The notes beneath the pieces are model-generated. The model had not been told where the DNA came from. It made no database searches and worked only from the letters and a program-made list of their open reading frames with translations. Source: Oscillospiraceae bacterium (GTDB taxonomy: Bacteria; Bacillota; Clostridia; UMGS1883). Taken from it: a stretch of DNA of 14,868 nucleotides. The position numbers and the translations under genes are program-made. Location: positions 1-14,868 of the forward strand of contig JAFLUQ010000047.1 of assembly GCA_022508735.1 (NCBI GenBank), written 5' to 3'. Shown here one piece after another: positions 1 through 5,635 of this stretch (the first letter of the stretch is position 1; the number at the start of each line of letters is the position of its first letter).

Positions 1-106
1 ATTCACAAGCAATTTAATATTTTATTTTGTCTAAACTTTGGGGTTCACTTCATTTTTGGGCGGATTTCTACGTTTTATAACCATTTTCGGGGAACTTGAG
101 GGCGCA

Positions 107-140
107 TAAAAGCTTTAACGCAGGCCATTCGGCCTAAGCG
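107..140 (-). terminator. Possible weak terminator hairpin downstream of rubrerythrin
   Basis: Read on the minus strand just past the rubrerythrin stop, 131-135 pairs with 122-126 (AGGCC/GGCCT) across a 4-nt loop, and a further CGC/GCG pairing (138-140 with 119-121) extends it over a two-base bulge. It is followed by an AT-rich but interrupted tract (TTAAAGCTTTTA). The stem is short and the U-run poor, so this is only a candidate. No gene is seen in 1-176. Confidence 0.35.
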
Positions 141-176
141 CTCTGCTCGACTTTTTTTACGGCCCCTAAGCGTAAA

Positions 177-716
177 TTAATAATTTGCGGCGCTCAGCTC
201 AAAGTAGCTCTGAGGATGCGCACATACGGGGCAGATCTCGGGAGCCTTTGTGCCCACAACGATATGACCGCAGTTGCGGCACTCCCAAACCTTGACCTCG
301 CTCTTTTCAAATACCTGAGCGGTCTCAAGGTTCTTAAGCAGGGCGCGGTAGCGCTCCTCATGGTGCTTCTCGATCTCGCCAACCATGCGGAACTTGGCTG
401 CCAGCTCGGGGAAGCCCTCTTTTTCGGCTGTATCGGCGAACTCGGCGTACATATCGGTCCACTCGTAGTTCTCGCCGTCGGCGGCGGCGGCCAGATTCTC
501 GGCTGTGCTGCCTATGCCTGCCAGCTCCTTGAACCACATTTTAGCATGCTCTTTCTCGTTGTCGGCAGTCTTAAGGAAGAGGGCCGACATCTGCTCATAG
601 CCTTCCTTCTTGGCTACGGATGCAAAATATGTGTACTTGTTTCTTGCCTGAGATTCGCCGGCAAAGGCGGCCTCAAGGTTTTTTTCGGTCTGTGTGCCTG
701 CGTATTTGTTTGCCAT
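177..716 (-). CDS. rbr: Rubrerythrin
   Basis: Cytosolic non-haem iron peroxidase that reduces H2O2 using electrons passed through its rubredoxin domain; it protects anaerobes from oxidative stress. The 179-residue protein has the usual full length. The N-terminal ferritin-like four-helix part holds the diiron ligands: E21 in AGESQAR, E54/H57 in NEKEHAK, a Glu pair near 97-100, and E116/H119 in EIEKHHE. The C-terminal rubredoxin-type site is C146-x2-C149 and C162-x2-C165. The ATG at 716-714 follows AGGAG (730-726) at 9 nt. It is monocistronic in this window and read away from the tRNA gene. Two promoters and a palindrome lie upstream, suggesting peroxide- or metal-responsive control. Family assignment is secure; the regulator is inferred. 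Confidence 0.97.
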   Translation of the reverse strand: MANKYAGTQTEKNLEAAFAGESQARNKYTYFASVAKKEGYEQMSALFLKTADNEKEHAKMWFKELAGIGSTAENLAAAADGENYEWTDMYAEFADTAEKEGFPELAAKFRMVGEIEKHHEERYRALLKNLETAQVFEKSEVKVWECRNCGHIVVGTKAPEICPVCAHPQSYFELSAANY

Positions 717-752
717 TATAAATCGCTCCTTTTATTGATATTATTTAAGATT

Positions 753-781
753 ATTTTATCATGAACTTATCTGATTGTCAA
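753..781 (-). promoter_or_regulatory. Proximal rubrerythrin promoter
   Basis: Minus-strand TTGACA (781-776), 17-bp spacer, TAAAAT (758-753): a near-consensus sigma-A promoter that would start transcription about 30 nt before the rubrerythrin ATG. Seen directly; activity is inferred. Confidence 0.75.
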
Positions 782-814
782 CAAATTCGGAAAATCAATT
801 TTTATTTTTTCATT

Positions 815-833
815 ACTGATATCTGTTATCAGT
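815..833. promoter_or_regulatory. 19-bp operator-like dyad (Fur/PerR-type) at distal rubrerythrin promoter
   Basis: Perfect 7-bp inverted repeat ACTGATA-N5-TATCAGT. Its core at 817-831 (TGATATCTGTTATCA) matches the Fur-family 7-1-7 consensus TGATAATNATTATCA at 11 of 14 fixed positions; it fits the PerR consensus TTATAATNATTATAA less well. It overlaps the distal -10 and covers the predicted start site, the position expected of a repressor site. Confidence 0.55.
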
Positions 834-859
834 ATACTATATTGAAAATGGCTTGTCAA
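831..859 (-). promoter_or_regulatory. Distal rubrerythrin promoter
   Basis: Minus-strand TTGACA (859-854), 17-bp spacer, TATACT (836-831). It would give a leader of about 105 nt ahead of rubrerythrin. The -10 is overlapped by the 815-833 dyad, so this promoter, unlike the proximal one, looks regulated. Confidence 0.65.
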
Positions 860-917
860 GAAAAAGCTGTGGGCAGGGGAGGTGTGCCAAAAAATCTAAA
901 AAATTATTGATTGAGTC

Positions 918-946
918 TTGACAAAGCCCAAATAATACGGTATAAT
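918..946 (+). promoter_or_regulatory. tRNA-Thr promoter
   Basis: TTGACA (918-923), exact 17-bp spacer, TATAAT (941-946): a perfect consensus sigma-A promoter ending 9 nt before the mature tRNA 5' end, as expected of a strongly expressed single tRNA gene. Confidence 0.9.
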
Positions 947-955
947 AACGATGTT

Positions 956-1031
956 GCCGATTTAGCTCAGTTGGTAGAGCAGCTCATTCGTAATGAGCAG
1001 GTCGCAGGTTCGAGTCCCGTAATCGGCTCCA
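956..1031 (+). tRNA. tRNA-Thr (anticodon CGT)
   Basis: A complete 76-nt cloverleaf. Acceptor stem GCCGATT (956-962) pairs with AATCGGC (1021-1027); discriminator T1028; CCA is encoded (1029-1031). The D arm contains AGCTCAGTTGGTAGAGC. The anticodon stem GCTCA/TGAGC encloses loop TTCGTAA with anticodon CGT at 989-991, which reads the Thr codon ACG. The T arm holds TTCGAGT. Flanked by its own promoter and terminator, so it is a single-gene transcription unit. Confidence 0.97.
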
Positions 1032-1077
1032 AATCGCCGCGGACTATATAAAGTCCACGGCGATTTTTTTGTATTTT
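1031..1077 (+). terminator. Intrinsic terminator of tRNA-Thr
   Basis: Arms 1031-1045 and 1052-1066 pair over 15 positions with a single C/A mismatch and a 6-nt loop, followed by a run of T. The first stem base is the final A of the tRNA CCA end, so the hairpin abuts the mature tRNA. Confidence 0.92.
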
Positions 1078-1134
1078 TTTACCGACGGTATATTGTGTGA
1101 ATGGGAGGGAACAAGATTTATCAATAAAAATATG

Positions 1135-1163
1135 TTGACAAAGTTTCTTAATCGTAGTATAAT
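1135..1163 (+). promoter_or_regulatory. Promoter of the Gly/Ser-repeat protein operon
   Basis: TTGACA (1135-1140), 17-bp spacer, TATAAT (1158-1163). The predicted start near 1170 leaves a leader of about 135 nt before the ATG at 1305. The leader contains a direct repeat TTGACCG/TTGACCGG (1218-1232) that can form only a weak 4-5 bp hairpin before a T-run; no recognised riboswitch was seen. The core and flanks (ATGTTGACA ... TATAATTTA) match the promoter at 4073. Confidence 0.88.
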
Positions 1164-1293
1164 TTATATATGAGAAAATAATGCCATAAATCAGAGAATG
1201 ATTTTACAATTTACACTTGACCGTTGACCGGTTTTTTTCTTGCTGACGGCTGATATTATGTGGAAAATGAGCACTGAGTTTAATAAAAAAGTC

Positions 1294-1298
1294 AGGTG
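1294..1298 (+). promoter_or_regulatory. Ribosome-binding site deciding the 1305 start
   Basis: AGGTG sits 6 nt before the ATG at 1305. An in-frame GTG at 1296 overlaps this site and so is unlikely to be the start. Confidence 0.6.
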
Positions 1299-1304
1299 AA
1301 AAAT

Positions 1305-2333
1305 ATGGAAAAAAAGAAAATAATAATAATTGCCGCGGTCGTTGCGGTTGTAGTGGCGGCTGTAATAGCCGGCATTACGTTGACCAGACCTTCGGAGCCA
1401 GGGCATAGATTGGATGCAGAAGTAACGGGAAACGAGAATGAGTACAGCGAAGTGGCAGAGGCCGGGCTCAGCGACGAGGAAATTGCAGAGATCAAAAGCG
1501 GCAGGGATACTCTTATTGCTCAGCTGAATGAAAGCAGAGCTGTTCTGACAAACGTACATACGGAAGGAAACGAGGCTGACCCTGCCGACTATTCCGGCGA
1601 GGAAGCGGAATATAAGGCGGCTCTTGATACGATGAAGGAGCTGATAGACGGAATCCGACGATCGACGGATCTATATCGGGTGACGGAGCACTATCTGTAT
1701 GCTGTTCTGCCCGGAGGCGAGAATCTGACCGTGGCATATGAAGCTTCGGTGAATAAAGCAAGAGCTGCAGCGGAAGCAGCTGCGGCGTCGGCAGCGACGA
1801 ACAGTACTAAGGTAAATACAAATACCGGTAATAAAAATACAGGCGGTTCCACTAACGGTAATAAAACGGGAGGAACAACCCCGGCCAAAACCGGCAGCAC
1901 TAATTCAGGCGGCTCGTCTGGCGGCGTATCGAGCGGCGGTTCATCAGGCGGCAGCTCGTCCGGCGGCGGCTCGTCTGCCGGCTCTTCGGGTGGAAGCACA
2001 TACACCGGTTCTTCGGGTGGCGGCGCATCAAGCGGTGGCACATCGAGCGGCGGTTCGTCCGGAGGTGCATCGAGCGGCGGTTCGTCCGGCGGCATAATCG
2101 GCAGCGGTTCTACCGGCGGCGCATCAAGCGGCGGTTCTACCGGCGGCGCATCAAGCGGCGGTTCGTCCGGCGGCGCGTCAAGCGGCGGTTCTACCGGCGG
2201 CGCGTCAAGCGGCGGCTCTACCGGCGGCGCATCGGGCGGCGGCTCGTCCGGCGGCCATTATATTGAGGAGGGGGCAGCTCCCAAAACAAATCCCGGGCGA
2301 TATATTGAGGCTGAGGCCGGCCCCGGTAATTAA
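1305..2333 (+). CDS. Membrane-anchored Gly/Ser-repeat surface protein
   Basis: No function is recognised. From the ATG at 1305 it is 342 residues. A basic start (MEKKK) and one hydrophobic segment (residues about 6-26) predict an N-in signal anchor without a clear cleavage site, with the rest outside the cell. Residues 55-165 are charged and Ala-rich, probably helical. Residues 170-318 are almost entirely Gly, Ser, Thr and Ala, ending in tandem nine-residue units of the type TGGASSGGS, a flexible spacer such as those seen in surface proteins. The C terminus has two related short motifs (HYIEEGAAP and RYIEAEAGP). No LPXTG sorting signal is present. It is the first gene of a two-gene operon, 42 nt before the stalk-domain protein. 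An in-frame GTG at 1296 is a less likely start. A wall-spanning or matrix role is inference. Confidence 0.75.
   Translation: MEKKKIIIIAAVVAVVVAAVIAGITLTRPSEPGHRLDAEVTGNENEYSEVAEAGLSDEEIAEIKSGRDTLIAQLNESRAVLTNVHTEGNEADPADYSGEEAEYKAALDTMKELIDGIRRSTDLYRVTEHYLYAVLPGGENLTVAYEASVNKARAAAEAAAASAATNSTKVNTNTGNKNTGGSTNGNKTGGTTPAKTGSTNSGGSSGGVSSGGSSGGSSSGGGSSAGSSGGSTYTGSSGGGASSGGTSSGGSSGGASSGGSSGGIIGSGSTGGASSGGSTGGASSGGSSGGASSGGSTGGASSGGSTGGASGGGSSGGHYIEEGAAPKTNPGRYIEAEAGPGN
2112..2246 (+). repeat. 27-bp in-frame tandem repeat, five copies
   Basis: Five consecutive 27-bp units starting at 2112, 2139, 2166, 2193 and 2220 encode T/S-GGASSGGS with few base changes between copies (ACC/TCC at the first codon, GCA/GCG, one AGC to GGC). 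More degenerate Gly/Ser units extend upstream to about 1900. Length variation between strains by slippage would be expected. Confidence 0.9.
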
Positions 2334-2375
2334 AATTTTATAGTGTATTAAATGATGTAATAAAGAGGTGTAAAA

Positions 2376-3884
2376 ATGAAAAAAAGGTCAACAGTAAAAA
2401 GAGGAAAAGGTATTTTGACAAGGGGTGCCGCACTTGTGCTCTGCATTATGCTTTGTGCGTCGGTGTCGGCGACGGTATCGTATGCCGACAATACCGCGCT
2501 TTCCCCGGCAAGCAACATAACGGCAGCCGTTAACGGTCAGGTCATGACATTTGAAACAACGCCTATGATCGCCGGTAAAGATACCGTAATGGTGCCGGTG
2601 CAGAAGATGCTTGATCGTATGGGATATACAGTTACATTCAATATTAACACATTGAATGACGGAAGCGAAGAGTACAGAATAATTGCGTACAGCGCGGATG
2701 ACAACAAGGTTGTGGTTTTCTATGCGGATGAAGCATATATGTATCTTGCTTCATATACGGAATGGCAGGCCGACAGACAGGCTCCGTTAAGTAACCCCCG
2801 CGCTATCCAGGTGGCACCCGTATATTATGGCGGTCATGTGCTCGTGCCGCTGAGTGCCATTACAGAAGCTACCGGCGCAAACATCAGGTGGAATGCAAAC
2901 ACAGGCAGAATCACCGTGATAACCGATGCAAAAGACTATGCTATGCGCTATGACGGAACGGAGATCATAACCTGCCAGTATGTTACGGGTGTTAACTACA
3001 CGGATGTTGAACGTAATGAATCCGGCGCTTATGTATATGAATATCCATCGACTGATCCGAACGCTCTGGATATAACGGCGCTGACTTACTACTATGAGCT
3101 GCTTGATATGGGATATTGGGAAGCGATTCATGAGAGTGCAAAAATACTTTTATTTTCGCCCGTCAACGAGCCGATATATATGACTGTTGACGGCGGTAAA
3201 CTGGTTGTTTCCCCCTTAAAATACGAGTTCTATTGGCAGTGGTATGGCGATAGCGAGTCTAAAGTACCTGATTATGGATATGAAACAGGCAGCAAATGCT
3301 CCAAAATGAGTGTTGATAGCTCCGGTGATATAGCGTATACGTATACATATACGAGAGACTCGATGGATAAATATATAAAGAAACTTGAGTCATGCGGTTT
3401 TTCTCTGACTTCGTCGAGCGATGCTACAAAGTTCTATGAAAACGGAGTAAGCAGAGTTTATATTGAGCAGGATACGATGCTCGGAAGAGTAACGATTACG
3501 CCAAGCATTGCAACCGCATCAACGCAGAATGCGAGTGGAAGGATCCGTATTAAAGTTAACGGTAAAGAGGTTGAGTGCGATACAGACCCTGTGGTAAGAA
3601 ACGGAAGAACTTTGGTTCCGTTAAGAGCGGTGTTTGAAGAAATGGGGGCAAATGTAACCTGGAATAGCCCTACATTGACGGCAAGGTGCGTTTTGGGCGG
3701 AGACAGTGTTGAAATAACAATCGGAAGCAGTATGTTCAAGTTTAACAGAACACAGCGGTCACTGGACGCTCCGGCTGAACTTGTTGGTTGGAGGGTTATG
3801 GTTCCGCTAAGAGCACTTGCAGAAGCATTGGGCGGTAATGTGTCATGGGACGATAGTACCCGCACTATAGAAGTTATAATTTAA
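2376..3884 (+). CDS. Secreted protein with copper-amine-oxidase-like stalk domains at both ends
   Basis: 502 residues, ATG at 2376 after AGAGGTG. A basic start and hydrophobic core (residues 17-36, ending SATVSYA) form a signal peptide, cleaved near 37. Residues about 50-185 and 391-502 each hold the stalk fold named after the N-terminal domain of copper amine oxidases: a VNG strand, a (V/L)VPL segment and a GANxxWN or GGNVSWD strand ending in an I/V-rich strand. The C-terminal copy is the more typical (VVRNGRTLVPLRAVFEEMGA, then VMVPLRALAEALGG). These are non-catalytic, often surface or wall-associated modules in Clostridia; no oxidase active site is present. Residues 190-385 form a Tyr-rich middle region I do not recognise. 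It is the last gene of its operon, before the terminator at 3982. Confidence 0.85.
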   Translation: MKKRSTVKRGKGILTRGAALVLCIMLCASVSATVSYADNTALSPASNITAAVNGQVMTFETTPMIAGKDTVMVPVQKMLDRMGYTVTFNINTLNDGSEEYRIIAYSADDNKVVVFYADEAYMYLASYTEWQADRQAPLSNPRAIQVAPVYYGGHVLVPLSAITEATGANIRWNANTGRITVITDAKDYAMRYDGTEIITCQYVTGVNYTDVERNESGAYVYEYPSTDPNALDITALTYYYELLDMGYWEAIHESAKILLFSPVNEPIYMTVDGGKLVVSPLKYEFYWQWYGDSESKVPDYGYETGSKCSKMSVDSSGDIAYTYTYTRDSMDKYIKKLESCGFSLTSSSDATKFYENGVSRVYIEQDTMLGRVTITPSIATASTQNASGRIRIKVNGKEVECDTDPVVRNGRTLVPLRAVFEEMGANVTWNSPTLTARCVLGGDSVEITIGSSMFKFNRTQRSLDAPAELVGWRVMVPLRALAEALGGNVSWDDSTRTIEVII

Positions 3885-3981
3885 CTACGCAGAAGGCTGT
3901 AAAAAATGCGCAGTCCGTTTAATGAGTGGTTACTTTGCGGCGAACCGTGTGTTGACAACGGCAAAAATAATGACTTTACTT

Positions 3982-4016
3982 GGGGGATCCGCCGCACCGG
4001 CGGATCCCCCTTTTTT
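3982..4016 (+). terminator. Strong intrinsic terminator of the surface-protein operon
   Basis: Perfect 13-bp GC-rich stem (3982-3994 with 3998-4010), 3-nt loop CAC, then six T. It separates the surface-protein operon from the kinase operon. The rest of the 318-nt intergenic stretch 3885-4202 holds the kinase-operon promoter and leader and no gene. Confidence 0.95.
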
Positions 4017-4072
4017 GGCTTTTTATATCAAAATTTTTTTAGAATAGATGGCACATACTGCATGAAAAAATG

Positions 4073-4101
4073 TTGACAGTTAGTAATGAATGTGATATAA
4101 T
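4073..4101 (+). promoter_or_regulatory. Promoter of the kinase/phosphatase/FHA operon
   Basis: TTGACA (4073-4078), 17-bp spacer, TATAAT (4096-4101), with TG at 4093-4094 giving an extended -10. A full-consensus sigma-A promoter; predicted start near 4108, leader of about 95 nt. No other convincing promoter was found inside the operon. Confidence 0.9.
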
Positions 4102-4111
4102 TTAAATAAAA

Positions 4112-4148
4112 GTTTTTTAGGTTTTTTTGTCATAAATACCTTAAAAAC
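4112..4148 (+). promoter_or_regulatory. Leader stem-loop at the start of the kinase-operon transcript
   Basis: 4112-4122 and 4138-4148 pair at 10 of 11 positions around a 15-nt loop. It begins within a few bases of the predicted transcript start, so it could be a 5' stabilising hairpin or, as DNA, an operator. No trailing U-run of terminator type follows. Confidence 0.45.
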
Positions 4149-4202
4149 ATGATATGCACGTTTATTGATTGACCCAAAAGCTTTTACGAATGAGGTAAAA
4201 TC

Positions 4203-5582
4203 GTGAACAATATTTGCTATAGCTGTTTTAATGATCTCCCTGACACTTTCGGCCCATGCCATTACTGTGGTTATAATGCGGCAGTTGACAGGGGAAAATA
4301 TCCGCAGGCGCTGCCGGCAGGAACTATACTTGCAGGCCGCTATACAGTTGGCCGTGTTCTTGGGCAGGGTGGCTTCGGGATAACGTATGCTGCCAGAGAT
4401 CGCGTGACGAAAACAAGGGTGGCTATAAAGGAATACTTTCCGGATGGAGCGGTCAGCCGCCAGGCAGGCGCGCTCGGTGTCATAGTCAGCAACGGCGCCC
4501 GCAGAGCAGATTATGAGTATGGTCTCGATGGCTTTATAAACGAGGCAAAGGTGCTTGCGGCGCTCAAAAGAGTTCCCAATATTGTGGATATATATACATG
4601 CTTCAGAGAGAACGGCACAGCCTACTTTGCCATGGAATACGTTGAGGGAACGAGCCTCAAAGAACGGCTTCGGGCATGCGGTGGCAAGCTGCCGTGGCAG
4701 GAGGCGGTTGGGATTCTGCTGCCGGTTATGGAAGCTCTTGCATCCGTACACCGGGAGGGGCTGATCCACCGTGATGTGGCGCCGGATAACATATATATTA
4801 CCGATGAAGGAAATATTAAGCTTCTGGACTTCGGAGCTGCAAGGTACAGTCTCGGAAACCAGACCCAAACCCTTGATGTTATTCTTAAGCGGGGCTATGC
4901 GCCGATAGAACAGTATGCCAGCAGAGTGCGCCAGGGCCCATATACGGATGTATATTCTATGGCGGCATGTTTGTATGCGGCGGTGACCGGCATTATTCCG
5001 CCCGAGTCTATTGAGCGCATGTACGCCGACAAGCTCGTCAACATAAGCAGCTTTGGCATAAATATTCCGTGGGAGCTGGAGTGTGCCATATATAAGGGCC
5101 TTAAGGTGCAGGCTGCAGAGCGATACCAATCCATGGAGGAGTTTGGCGCCGCGGTAAGAGCGGCCATGGAGGAAAAAGCTGTTGACGATCCTATAGAAGG
5201 GCCGGGGACCCATGCAATTATCGGGCGGAAGGCCAAGGAGCTGACGTCTTGGCTTAAAGCTGTTCCCATAGGGCTGAGAGTTGGAATATGTGCACTCGTG
5301 CCGGTGCTTGGGCTTACGGTTGCGCTTTGGCTGACTGTTCCCGGAATCGACATTGGCGGAGACGATATTCAGATCATTTATGACGAACCGCAGAATGATG
5401 AAACGCACCAGTTCGAAGCCCAGACCAACGAAGTGAGGCCCGTTGAAGAGAACTCAGGCGTAAAGCTGACTGACCTTATGAAGAATGGCCCCGGCTCCTT
5501 AATGCGGGCCGAACCGGAGACAGAAGAGGAACCGGAAACTGAGGATGAGCTGTCAGACGAGAATAGCGAGGAATACGATTAA
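4203..5582 (+). CDS. Transmembrane Ser/Thr protein kinase 1 with N-terminal zinc ribbon
   Basis: 459-residue eukaryotic-like kinase that phosphorylates Ser/Thr on partner proteins at the inner membrane face. Residues 5-22 form a zinc ribbon (C5-x2-C8, C19-x2-C22). The kinase domain (about 46-320) has the Gly loop GQGGFG (54-59), VAIK Lys K76, helix-C E114, catalytic HRD with D191 and N196, and DFG at 209-211. The loop reads HRDVAPDN: Ala replaces the Lys usual in Ser/Thr kinases. The activation segment has T221 and T223 and ends GYAPIEQY. A TM segment (about 355-380) leads to an acidic outer tail of about 80 residues; no PASTA repeats. The GTG start at 4203 follows GAGG at 7 nt; no better start is close. 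First gene of the operon, 53 nt before its paralogue. Target identity is not visible. Confidence 0.93.
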   Translation: MNNICYSCFNDLPDTFGPCHYCGYNAAVDRGKYPQALPAGTILAGRYTVGRVLGQGGFGITYAARDRVTKTRVAIKEYFPDGAVSRQAGALGVIVSNGARRADYEYGLDGFINEAKVLAALKRVPNIVDIYTCFRENGTAYFAMEYVEGTSLKERLRACGGKLPWQEAVGILLPVMEALASVHREGLIHRDVAPDNIYITDEGNIKLLDFGAARYSLGNQTQTLDVILKRGYAPIEQYASRVRQGPYTDVYSMAACLYAAVTGIIPPESIERMYADKLVNISSFGINIPWELECAIYKGLKVQAAERYQSMEEFGAAVRAAMEEKAVDDPIEGPGTHAIIGRKAKELTSWLKAVPIGLRVGICALVPVLGLTVALWLTVPGIDIGGDDIQIIYDEPQNDETHQFEAQTNEVRPVEENSGVKLTDLMKNGPGSLMRAEPETEEEPETEDELSDENSEEYD

Positions 5583-5635
5583 GATACATAAGGAATAAAG
5601 TGACAATTTTCAAGTGAGAAAAGGAGGGGCAACAG

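Noticed and set aside
956..1031. tRNA-Thr as attachment site of an integrated island carrying the signalling genes
   Set aside because: No integrase and no second copy of the tRNA 3' end was seen in the window, and the tRNA has its own terminator in normal context.
1218..1240. Attenuator in the leader of the Gly/Ser-repeat gene
   Set aside because: Only a 4-5 bp stem before the T-run, too weak to claim, and no leader peptide with ribosome site was seen.
1691..2095. Minus-strand Pro/Glu-rich open frame
   Set aside because: It is the antisense of the Gly/Ser repeat; the periodic codons give an artificial open frame.
2112..2246. CRISPR-like regular repeat
   Set aside because: 27-bp units are directly adjacent with no unique spacers and are in frame as Gly/Ser codons.
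4080..5408. Long minus-strand open frame opposite kinase 1
   Set aside because: It lies wholly opposite a well-supported kinase, has no ribosome site or recognisable domain, and reflects codon bias of the sense gene.
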